From Deltaproteobacteria bacterium (lineage in GTDB: Bacteria > Myxococcota > UBA796 > SXON01): a stretch of DNA of 13,548 bases. Below the pieces are notes generated by a model, which saw nothing but the letters and a program-made list of their open reading frames with translations, did not search any database and was not told the origin of the DNA. Positions 7,701 to 13,548 of the stretch are shown piece after piece (position 1 is the stretch's first letter; each line of letters begins with the position of its first letter). Made by a program: the position numbers and the translations under genes. The stretch is taken from positions 1 through 13,548 of the forward strand of contig CANKNP010000113.1 of NCBI GenBank assembly GCA_947483545.1, written 5' to 3'.

Positions 7701-8258
7701 CCCGAACTCCAGCCCGGCCGCACCCTCGGCAGACGTGGCCCGCACCTCGACGAGGAGCGGCTCCGCGACGCTGCCCCCTTCGGGATCTTCGAGCCGCATG
7801 CCGAGGCTCGCGATCTCGCTCACGTCGTAGCCGACACGCTCCACGTCGAAGACCAAGTGGTCCGCGCGGGTCTCCGTCACCCGGAAGCCCTGGGAGAGCG
7901 TGGTCTCGATCCCGGCGGGATCGACCAGCCGCACATCGTACGTGCCCGGCTCCACCCCAGCGGGCACTTCGGCGACCAGCGTGGATGTGTTCACGAACTC
8001 GACGCCGTCCAACGCCGTCGGCGTGTCGGTCTCCAAATAGACCTGGAACGCGCTGTTGAACTGCGCCTCTTCGCGCTGATCGCCGACGACGAGGCTCGGA
8101 AAGAGCCGCTCTCCGATCACGGTGACGTCGGTCACCTCCCCCGTCCAGCCCCAGCCCGGCGAGATGGTGCGCAGCTCAGGCGCAGGAGCGACGGGGGCAC
8201 AGCCCACCGCACACCCGAGGCCGAGCCAGACCACCCACGAAAACCGAACCTCGTTCAT
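4749..8258 (-). CDS. Large multi-domain Ig-like lipoprotein
   Basis: This 1169-residue exported protein has a hydrophobic N-terminus and lipobox AVGC, with lipidated Cys20. An IPT/TIG-like domain (about 27-126; TISPGWGWTG, YDVRLVDPAG) comes first. Several Ig-like domains follow to about 735, most with a Big_1/filamin-like D-x-x-x-N signature (DDSGNVID, DGFDNLVE, DEWDNAIT, DAYGNAYT, DAFENANG). A PKD-like region (about 750-835), another beta domain (845-925), an SbsA-type Big_5 domain (942-1050; FSEPMFAANF, DVAGNRLSGDW) and a FlgD-like Ig module (about 1085-1165; WSWDARGEDG) complete it. After the lipid Cys there are 14 cysteines, mostly in close pairs, suggesting disulfides outside the cytoplasm. 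The ATG at 8258 lies two bases after the upstream stop (TGACCATG) with a weak Shine-Dalgarno, so coupling is likely. Adhesin, scaffold or barrel-partner roles are all possible. Confidence 0.8.
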   Translation of the reverse strand: MNEVRFSWVVWLGLGCAVGCAPVAPAPELRTISPGWGWTGEVTDVTVIGERLFPSLVVGDQREEAQFNSAFQVYLETDTPTALDGVEFVNTSTLVAEVPAGVEPGTYDVRLVDPAGIETTLSQGFRVTETRADHLVFDVERVGYDVSEIASLGMRLEDPEGGSVAEPLLVEVRATSAEGAAGLEFGDGLLDEQSPLTDGVGVQGKLHQDGTAPLLLRSTIAQDLTLTLSAVSDSFITPATTLLSFSPGLPDHVVLSLPSEAFSSVAGEEIALGIEVVDDSGNVIDATGLQVYVYEDDDCGDLHQLIDLLSAGPYPITLTTACPANHLHAIGVGVSAADSEAFEVRAAEMQGYDLTAVPSSVVAGTGVLAVVVGAVDGFDNLVEDHVATITLKDSVGGLDSDTGVGEQACGSFFTGQAVCTATTVRAGSGITITATDEMGRTGVSNAIEVLPNVAVAVTVTPGVAVGEAGVPFSVVVQLLDEWDNAITFLPEEAVLVDDTGTLLCEPSAEGNFLCVITAAHPADVLSVEIQGLSGVSAPFLVTNSDLAAADVTASVSSVTAGDAFGVTVFGFDAYGNAYTTPVSGSTVTLSDLLGGMGAMSLTLDGSGSAGATVQLTVAGTDAILASAGGIALGASAGIEVLAGEVVDLRVLAPAWADIADGVPVEVTAVDAFENANGVYLGPVTVSLSGCASQATSDFSLGVALVDLVCEDVGFELQVLAEDDAMSGLSEPLDVLDFACPAGPVADLLLDGADEVVGCLVAEELTFVVDTSGTVPGDAPIAIWHLEGPAEDVRSLSAPTEVTFTESAGERVTVVVADIEGCASSDSAVGWVGANDGSPVGPLVVTPAATTVASGATTAVTVAATDCAGDVASAGTVFVWSDLGVVAGPLSTGSGLSLTLDGAGAGTFDVTFDSGYATTASVAVAGASGEAFGAADVVVTGDSVRPVVVSVTPVGTWTDAVSEVTVAFSEPMFAANFTALAVSLTGPDGAITTALAVSSDGRTLTVTPTDTLDPAAGTYTLTLSTNVRDVAGNRLSGDWSGNSASWTSTFGDVPSTVGDLGAACSFGASAIRPDGDDGDGAEADVVDMTLSATTAPSWWSLAVTSPEGDRLLTTRVAGARTDWSWDARGEDGRIVAEDSYEVVVSAVDVSGNEGEACAKTVVVSQRGRTP

Positions 8259-8260
8259 GG

Positions 8261-10741
8261 TCAGTACAGTACCCGATAACCGGCGGACAGGGAGGCCCCG
8301 CCAACGCCGCCCTCAAAGCTGACGGTCCCGTTTGGCGCGTTGAGGAACAGGTAGCGGCCCTCCACGTAGAGCTCCGAGATGCCTGCCCGCCAGCCTCCCC
8401 CCGCATGGAGCTGCAGCCCGGGCGGCGCCAAGCCGGAACCCACCAGCCCCCGCACGCCGTCAAAGTCGGCGGTGAGGCCATAGGGCGCGATGACCCCCGA
8501 CACGCCCACCTCCAGGGCGCGATTGCCAGAGCGACTCTCTGCGACGACGCCCAGCGTGACCGGGATGAAGCGCGCCGCCACCTCGACAGAGAGCCCCGAG
8601 ACGGGGTCAACCAGCTCCGATCGTAAGCTGTGGGTGGTGACGCTCGCCCGCAAACGGAGCAAGTCCGAGACGGTGTCCGGCAAGAGCGGCACGCGGTTTT
8701 CCAGCGTGACGGAGAACGCGGGCGAGGAGATGGCCCCGAAGTTGGTCAGCCAGCCCGCGTCCAGCCCAAGGCTGCCCGCGACGCGGCGAGGGACGAGCTC
8801 CAGGTCGGTGTCCACCGTGCTTGAGGCCGTCGCCGCCGTGATGCGCACCGTTCGCGTCTGCGTGCCCGCTGGGGGCGTGTAAATCGCCTCCACGCTGCCA
8901 TCCTCGCGAACGGCGCCCTGCACGATGGTGCCGAGCGTCGCCGTGATCGTGACGGGCTCGTCCCGCACCGGGGCGCCGACACCGTCCAACATCCGGACGG
9001 TGACGAGCGCACGGTCGCCCGTGCCGGTGATCAGGGGCCGCGGGCTCACATCAAGCTGCACGCGGCGGACGCGGCCAGACTGAATCGGGAGCACCAGCGA
9101 AGCGGAGAGGTCCGGCGCTTGCAAGCTCGGGAGTCGGGCAGGCCCCGCTGCGAAGATCGCAGTGGCCCGCACGACCCCGTTGGCGGCCGCCCGGCCCAGC
9201 CAGAGCGCCCCGGGGGGGCGAGGGACGACCGCAGCGCCCCAGCCGTTGACCCCGGTGAGGGCCGACCACGCCGCGCCTTCCACGTCCCCCCGGATCGAGA
9301 CCCCGGAGAGGGGGCGCCCCAGCGCATCGAGCGCGCGGGCCCGCACCTCGATCCCGCCCGACACCGGCGCCGCGACGAAGTCCACGTCCCAGACCGCGCC
9401 GCTCCCGGGGGGCGCTCTCCACTCCGCGGTCAACGTGTCCTTCCCGAACGCCACAGCCGCGCCGCCACGGTAATCCGCACGCAGCGCGCCGCCCTCCATG
9501 GTCGTTTCGAGGTGCCCCGCGAGCGCGCTGAGCGTGAGGCCCTCGGGCGAGAGCCGGTCGCCGTGCGCGTCCAACAGCAGGGCTTGAACCTGGGCATCTG
9601 GGAAGTCCGTGGAGACGGCGTCCGGGTACGCCCGAATCTCCACGCGCTCCGGCTGCACCTCGGCGAGCGGGATGCGAAAGCGCGCTGCGGCGTCGCCGAC
9701 GGCGCAATCCACCCGCAGATCGAAGGCACTGGAGAGGGTCTCGGGGGGGAGCGTCGCGTCCACAAGCCAGGTTCCGGCGCCGGCTTGCCGGGCCTCGAGC
9801 GCCTCGCCAACCGGTCCCCTGCAGGTCGGGGCGTCCCCGACCCACGGGGCCCCCGAGGCCGCCCAGACGCCGAGCGTCAGTCGCGCCCCCGCGAGTCGGC
9901 CCGCAGCCAGATCCACCCCCACCAGGACCGGCGACAAGTTGGCGGGGAGCGGGCTCTGCACACGCTGCGTGTTGCCTAGGTCGTCCGATGCGCTGATATC
10001 GAAGCGTGTCTCCCCCGGAAGGACGTCGAAGGTCACGTGCGCGACGCCCTGGACATCGGCCTCAAACGGGCCGTACGACCGCCGACCCACCTTGATCAGG
10101 ACCGTACTGCCGACGCCGACGTTGAGCGCTGCCGACTGTCTCGCCCGCAGGCGGACCACCCCGAAGACCGTCGCCCCGCCCGGCGCCCCGCGGTCCGCGA
10201 TCCCCACAGCGATGATGCGCGCTCCGCGGTCCGGCCCCGGGGTAACGGTCACCCGTGCCTCCCGGGCATCCACCTCCAGATCGAGGATGGCGCCCTCCGA
10301 AGCCCGCACGACCAGCTCTGCCGCCGTGACAGCGGCCAGCAGCGGGAAGTGGAGCACCACGGAATCTCCAACGGCCTCCTCGACCGTCGGCGCGGCCCCC
10401 AGCCGGCCCCTGGGCATCGCAGCAGGGACCACGCTGATCGGCATCCAGGCACCCCCGTCCACGCGGACGCGCAGCGTGTCTCGTTCGCCCGAGGGCGTGT
10501 ACGGCCAGCGCCAGCACCCCATCCCCGAGGGCGCTCCGAGGCCCACCTTGCCGGTCTCAGCGGCCAGCTCGACCTGGGCGTACTCCCGGGGCCGCCCGTC
10601 GGTCGCGACCGCGACCTCGACTTCCGTCGGCGCCCCCGCGATCGGCTCTCCGTCTGGGAAGTAGAGCTTGACCTGCGGCTCAGACGCGCGCGCTCCGGGC
10701 GTCACGAGCGCAAAATACAGGGCGAGCAGGCAACCGAGCAC
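8261..10741 (-). CDS. Secreted Ig-like protein with probable C-terminal outer-membrane beta-barrel
   Basis: The signal peptide is LGCLLALYFALVTPGARA, with mature SEPQVKLYF. Beta-rich domains of Ig-like character cover about residues 20-560. A Big_1/invasin-like domain follows (about 560-652; VQLDVSPRPLITGTGDRALVTV, GAPVRDEPVTITA, VREDGSVEAIYTPPAGT). The last 170 residues (656-826) alternate polar and hydrophobic residues with short turns and end AGYRVLY. A C-terminal aromatic after alternating residues is the usual BAM recognition signal of outer-membrane barrels; length suggests about eight strands. I chose GTG at 10741 (826 residues) because it lies 15 bases after the FecR stop with AAAGGG upstream and gives a compact, though uncharged, signal peptide. 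GTG at 10813 (850 residues) would overlap FecR by 55 bases and give a basic N-region. It precedes the lipoprotein by two bases. Confidence 0.78.
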   Translation of the reverse strand: MLGCLLALYFALVTPGARASEPQVKLYFPDGEPIAGAPTEVEVAVATDGRPREYAQVELAAETGKVGLGAPSGMGCWRWPYTPSGERDTLRVRVDGGAWMPISVVPAAMPRGRLGAAPTVEEAVGDSVVLHFPLLAAVTAAELVVRASEGAILDLEVDAREARVTVTPGPDRGARIIAVGIADRGAPGGATVFGVVRLRARQSAALNVGVGSTVLIKVGRRSYGPFEADVQGVAHVTFDVLPGETRFDISASDDLGNTQRVQSPLPANLSPVLVGVDLAAGRLAGARLTLGVWAASGAPWVGDAPTCRGPVGEALEARQAGAGTWLVDATLPPETLSSAFDLRVDCAVGDAAARFRIPLAEVQPERVEIRAYPDAVSTDFPDAQVQALLLDAHGDRLSPEGLTLSALAGHLETTMEGGALRADYRGGAAVAFGKDTLTAEWRAPPGSGAVWDVDFVAAPVSGGIEVRARALDALGRPLSGVSIRGDVEGAAWSALTGVNGWGAAVVPRPPGALWLGRAAANGVVRATAIFAAGPARLPSLQAPDLSASLVLPIQSGRVRRVQLDVSPRPLITGTGDRALVTVRMLDGVGAPVRDEPVTITATLGTIVQGAVREDGSVEAIYTPPAGTQTRTVRITAATASSTVDTDLELVPRRVAGSLGLDAGWLTNFGAISSPAFSVTLENRVPLLPDTVSDLLRLRASVTTHSLRSELVDPVSGLSVEVAARFIPVTLGVVAESRSGNRALEVGVSGVIAPYGLTADFDGVRGLVGSGLAPPGLQLHAGGGWRAGISELYVEGRYLFLNAPNGTVSFEGGVGGASLSAGYRVLY

Positions 10742-10758
10742 GCGGCCCTTTACCGCGG

Positions 10759-11598
10759 CTACTCGATCCGCACCCCAATCGCCGGCGGCGTCGAGTCGCG
10801 GGCGACCCGCCACTCCGCCTTCGCCACCTGGCCGAACAGGTTGACAGCCCGCACCACGACAGCGTTCTCTCCCTCGCCTAACGCCACCTCGATCACGAAG
10901 GCGCCCGCGCGATCGGCGCGGGTGGTCGCCGTGCCGGCGGAGGTGCTGGCGGTCACCTTCGCGCTCGGCTCGGTCGTCCCGGTCAGGCGAACCTTCGGCG
11001 TGGACGTGCGGTCCTGGGCGGGCCAGGCCATTTGCAAAAGCAGGGCGTCGGACACCGGCATTTGCATCGGGCTGCCGTCGCTCGGGATCACGGTCCGATC
11101 CCCGGCGGCGACCGCCGCCCCATCGACATCGACCGCGCCCCGGCTGCTCTGCACGGCTACCCCGTCCGGGCTCCGGACGATCTCGAAGTCGGCGTCGTCC
11201 GCCCGGATCGCTCGCCCGGCCGCGTCGATGCCAAGCCTGGGGCCTCCGGGCCGTACGGTCGCCTGAACGCGGCCGTCTTCCAGGGAGAGCCGAACACCGG
11301 TCGGGTCCACGCTCGTGACCTGCACGCTCGTATTGGCCTGCACGGTCACGCGGCTCTGAGTCCCGAAGGCGAGCACCGCGCTCCCGTCGGCGCCGGAGAC
11401 GAGCCGATCAGAGGCGTGGATGGGCGCGCCAGCCGTGGCGGCCCCCCTCTGTCCTCCAGATTCCACCTGTACATCTCCGCGAACCTCGGAGAGGACCACC
11501 GCCGCCGCCGCTGAGTCAGAGAACAAGAGCTGATACCCGACCCACCCAAGCACGGCGATCACCGCGAGGGCGAGCAACGCCCGCAGTTCGGCCGTCAC
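10759..11598 (-). CDS. Single-pass membrane FecR-domain protein with Ig-like C-terminus
   Basis: This 279-residue protein has one N-terminal membrane helix (about 5-26, LRALLALAVIAVLGWVGYQLLF). A FecR domain follows at about 34-160, with SEVRGDVQV, LVSGADGSAVLAFGTQSRVTV, LSLEDGRVQATV and VQSSRGAVDVDG. A glucodextranase-B/Big-like module (about 202-265; RLTGTTEPSAKVTAS, GAFVIEVALGEGENAVVVRA) ends it. Classical FecR relays outer-membrane signals to an ECF sigma factor through a cytoplasmic tail. Here only about five residues are cytoplasmic and no sigma factor is present, so a structural or ligand-binding role in the periplasm is likelier. The GTG start at 11598 overlaps the kinase stop (GTGA) and has GAGGTG five bases upstream. 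A longer in-frame extension to 11727 lies inside the kinase gene, lacks conserved features, and is rejected. Confidence 0.86.
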   Translation of the reverse strand: MTAELRALLALAVIAVLGWVGYQLLFSDSAAAAVVLSEVRGDVQVESGGQRGAATAGAPIHASDRLVSGADGSAVLAFGTQSRVTVQANTSVQVTSVDPTGVRLSLEDGRVQATVRPGGPRLGIDAAGRAIRADDADFEIVRSPDGVAVQSSRGAVDVDGAAVAAGDRTVIPSDGSPMQMPVSDALLLQMAWPAQDRTSTPKVRLTGTTEPSAKVTASTSAGTATTRADRAGAFVIEVALGEGENAVVVRAVNLFGQVAKAEWRVARDSTPPAIGVRIE

Positions 11599-13370
11599 GC
11601 CTTCACCTCGGGAAATCGCACCACCCAGCGAGCCACAGCGACGCCGCGCTCGGGCTCCTCGACGATGGCGCCATGCTCCTCGAAGACCTTTCGGGCCGCC
11701 CAGAAGCCGAGCGCCGCCGCCCGCCAATCGTCCTGGGAGGCCTGGACGGGCGTGACGCTGACCAGCAGCTCCCTGCCGACGCTCCGGATGCCGATCGTCG
11801 CGCCCTCGGCGGCGAGCATCCGCACCGAAGCGACCAGCTGCCCGAGGGCGCGGCCAAGCGCGACCTGTTCGCCACGCACGTGCAAGTTCCCGACGACGTG
11901 ATCGACAGTGAGCTGACGCTCTCGCATGGCCCCCGCTATGAGCACCAGCACGTCACCAAGCAGCAGGTGCACGTCCACGACCTCCCGCTCCCCGCCGCGG
12001 TCGGTGGACGCCGCCTGCGTGAACCGCGAGAGACGCCCCACGATCTCCGTGCAGCGCAGCGCCTCTCGCTCCGCCGCTTCGAGCAGCGGGTCACTCCCCG
12101 AACGCGCTTTGACGACCTGGAGGAGGCCGACGACGCCCGCGAGCGGGTTGTTCAGCTCGTGCGTAAGACCTGCGGACAGCTCCGCGACCGCCGCGAGCTG
12201 CCGCGACTGAACCAAGCTCGCCTGGGCGGCCCGCAGCTCGGCGGTGCGGCGCTCCACACGGGCCTGAAGCTCCCGGTTGAAGGCGCCAATCTCCGCGTTT
12301 TTCTTGGCCAGGTCGTCCTGGTTCTGTTGGAGCGACCCAGCCATGCGGTTGAACGCGCTGGCCAACTCCCCCAGCTCATCCGTCCGTCGCAGGTCCACGC
12401 GGGAGGCCAGATCGCCAGAGCCCATGCGGGCCGATGCATCCCGCAGCGCCCCGACCGGCTCGGTGATCGACCGGGAGAGCAGCGCCCCGAACACCATGGC
12501 GGCGAGGAGCGTGATGCCAGCGATGTAGCCTGTGCGCAAGCGGATCTCCTGCGCGGCGGCGTCGAGCGACTGCACGGGGGTCGCGAGCGCGATGACCAGC
12601 TCCTGGCCGGGGACCCTCGCGAGCGCGCCCAACATCTGCCGGCCGTTCGGGGCGACGTACCGCAAGTCCGACGAGACCGTCCCGAGCAACGGCCGAAACG
12701 AGTCCGCATCGACGATCCCGGCGGGCCCAGCGGAGATGAGCTCCTCGCCCTTCATGGAAAAGAGCACGATCTCCCGGTCCTGAGCGGCCGCAGCGCGCAT
12801 CCGGGAGGCAATTGCGGTGAGGGAGATCTCGACCCCCAGCCGGGCGCCATCCCCCCAGGGCGAGAAGAAAACCCCGGTGATCGTGGCCTCGTGGCCGTCC
12901 GACGCCGGCGAGGGCGCACCCCAGGCCGTGCCGTCGGGGGCTTCTGTCGGGATCGCGCGACGGATCGCGTCGAGCCGGCTCGGATCCACGTTCGCGTGCC
13001 CGGCGAGGCGCACCTCGTCCGTGGGGGACTGAAACACCGGAGGCACAAGGTCCTCCCCGCTGGCATTGAGCAGAAAGGTAGCGTCAATCTCAGGAAACAG
13101 CCGGTACGTGGAGATCAGGAACGCTTGTTGGACCTGCGGCGATGCCTCCCCCAGCTCGAAATTCGCGACCTGCATCCGAAGCACACGCTCGGTGTCCGTG
13201 AGCTGGCGGGCAATGACCGAGGCCAGCATCTCCGCCGTTTGAACCTGGAACTCCACGCTTGAGCTCACCAGCCAGTCTCGGGCAGCGCCGCTGGCGGCGA
13301 GCGCCAACCCCGCGAGGGGCACGACGCCGACCACTGCGAGGATGAGCCCGAGCCGGAGGCCGAGCCTCAT
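11595..13370 (-). CDS. Membrane sensor histidine kinase with degenerate ATP-binding domain
   Basis: This 591-residue sensor has TM1 at about 6-28, a periplasmic Cache-like region (about 35-275; STYRLFPEIDATFLLNASGED, FFSPWGDGARLGVEISL), TM2 at about 280-298, and HAMP at 299-350 (ITEPVGALRDASARMGSGDLASRVDLRRTDELGELASAFNRMA). A coiled coil (350-392) and a HisKA domain with His404 in GLTHELNNPLAGV follow. The C-terminal region (about 465-588) keeps the size and final strands of an HATPase_c domain (GFWAARKVFEEHGAIVEEPERGVAVARWVVRFP). However, the N-box asparagines, the DxGxG G1 box and the GxGxG G2 box are all missing. Autophosphorylation by this chain alone is therefore doubtful. The ATG at 13370 begins the hydrophobic segment; Shine-Dalgarno is weak. 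It heads the operon and its stop overlaps the FecR GTG. There is no response regulator in the window. Confidence 0.88.
   Translation of the reverse strand: MRLGLRLGLILAVVGVVPLAGLALAASGAARDWLVSSSVEFQVQTAEMLASVIARQLTDTERVLRMQVANFELGEASPQVQQAFLISTYRLFPEIDATFLLNASGEDLVPPVFQSPTDEVRLAGHANVDPSRLDAIRRAIPTEAPDGTAWGAPSPASDGHEATITGVFFSPWGDGARLGVEISLTAIASRMRAAAAQDREIVLFSMKGEELISAGPAGIVDADSFRPLLGTVSSDLRYVAPNGRQMLGALARVPGQELVIALATPVQSLDAAAQEIRLRTGYIAGITLLAAMVFGALLSRSITEPVGALRDASARMGSGDLASRVDLRRTDELGELASAFNRMAGSLQQNQDDLAKKNAEIGAFNRELQARVERRTAELRAAQASLVQSRQLAAVAELSAGLTHELNNPLAGVVGLLQVVKARSGSDPLLEAAEREALRCTEIVGRLSRFTQAASTDRGGEREVVDVHLLLGDVLVLIAGAMRERQLTVDHVVGNLHVRGEQVALGRALGQLVASVRMLAAEGATIGIRSVGRELLVSVTPVQASQDDWRAAALGFWAARKVFEEHGAIVEEPERGVAVARWVVRFPEVKA
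11604..11609 (-). promoter_or_regulatory. Shine-Dalgarno that sets the FecR-gene start
   Basis: GAGGTG on the minus strand, five bases before the GTG at 11598 and inside the last codons of the kinase gene. Together with the GTGA stop/start overlap it fixes the FecR-protein start and predicts translational coupling. Confidence 0.75.
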
Positions 13371-13372
13371 CT

Positions 13373-13437
13373 AGTGTCTTCGCCGGGGGTTTTCTGGGGA
13401 TGGCTGGCTTCCGAATCCGCCCTGCTTTGTGCGGGGC
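13373..13437 (-). repeat. Structured repeat element, copy B (upstream of the kinase operon)
   Basis: This 65-base counterpart of the element at 3962-4025 has a hairpin GCGGGGC/GCCCTGC with a 5-base loop (13419-13437). It is followed on the minus strand by CGGATTCGGAAGCCAGC and a tail with CCAGA, CGGC and GACACT. It ends two bases before the ATG at 13370, closer to the start codon than copy A. Both copies precede the first gene of a minus-strand gene group. A GGGG/CCCC stem-loop (13433-13444) can compete with the hairpin. Confidence 0.55.
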
Positions 13438-13467
13438 AAGCCCCCCACGCCCCCCGCTCGCCGGGGT

Positions 13468-13515
13468 GCGCTCGGGTACGAGCGCATACCCGTCCTCGGC
13501 GGGAGTACCCGCCGA
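13468..13515. other. Cluster of hairpins upstream of the kinase operon
   Basis: Three inverted repeats are visible. GCGCTC/GAGCGC (13468-13485, loop GGGTAC) and CGGGTA/TACCCG (13473-13492, loop of eight) share bases and cannot form together. TCGGCGGG/CCCGCCGA (13496-13515) is a perfect 8-bp stem with loop AGTA. They may be operator-like palindromes, a leader structure or a REP-like intergenic repeat. No promoter could be assigned between here and the window end. Confidence 0.45.
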
Positions 13516-13548
13516 CGCCGGGACCCGGCTCGGGTGCGGTTGGGCACC

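Noticed and set aside
10037..11266. 409-codon plus-strand open frame spanning the barrel and FecR genes
   Set aside because: It crosses the junction of two real minus-strand genes and shows no coherent protein character.
11599..11727. Longer start for the FecR-domain protein
   Set aside because: The extension lies inside the kinase gene and encodes an Arg/Gly-rich segment; the GTG at 11598 has an ideal Shine-Dalgarno and gives a proper N-terminal membrane helix.
11595..11978. A frameshift as the cause of the missing kinase ATP-binding motifs
   Set aside because: The other frames here give no N-, G1- or G2-box residues, and the existing frame keeps typical closing HATPase fold elements to its natural stop.
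11673..13262. 529-codon plus-strand open frame opposite the membrane kinase
   Set aside because: Composition is typical of a reverse-complement shadow; the minus strand encodes clear TM, HAMP and HisKA features over the same bases.
1..13548. CRISPR arrays, insertion sequences, integrases or attachment sites
   Set aside because: No regularly spaced repeats, transposase or integrase reading frames, or long terminal inverted repeats were seen; the tRNA is not flanked by a duplicated 3' end within the window.

Overview
High-GC bacterial chromosome; every gene I can support lies on the minus strand, so the window reads from right to left. GC-rich third positions, a core infC-rpmI-rplT ribosomal cluster, an LPP20/FlgP-like secreted protein, a FecR-domain protein and large Ig-like envelope proteins suggest a Gram-negative from the Myxococcota/former Deltaproteobacteria or a neighbouring group. 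This is inference; there is no rRNA or other taxonomic marker to settle it.

Right part (4048-13370): a tightly packed five-gene operon. In order of transcription: a membrane sensor histidine kinase (Cache-like periplasmic domain, HAMP, HisKA) whose ATP-binding domain has lost its sequence motifs; a single-pass FecR/Ig-like protein (GTGA overlap); a secreted protein made of Ig-like domains ending in a probable outer-membrane beta-barrel; a 1169-residue multi-Ig-like lipoprotein; and a small soluble histidine kinase with intact ATP-binding motifs but no sensor. No response regulator or sigma factor is present. The layout suggests an envelope-surface sensing or assembly system in which the second kinase may supply the catalytic activity the first appears to lack. 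This is the most novel part of the window.

Middle (1284-3933): an LPP20/FlgP-like secreted protein, an AI-2E/PerM-family permease whose ATG directly follows the previous stop codon, and lipB (octanoyltransferase), which overlaps the permease by 14 bases if the longest start is used. A tRNA-Val(GAC) gene with encoded CCA follows, ended by a strong intrinsic terminator.

Left (1-1079): infC (TTG start), rpmI and the 5' part of rplT, the conserved translation operon, cut by the window edge.

Non-coding structure: a hairpin-plus-tail element of about 65 bases occurs twice (3962-4025 and 13373-13437), each time just upstream of the first gene of a minus-strand gene group. The right edge (13468-13515) holds a cluster of short hairpins, two of which are mutually exclusive. 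No stretch longer than 300 bases lacks a gene.
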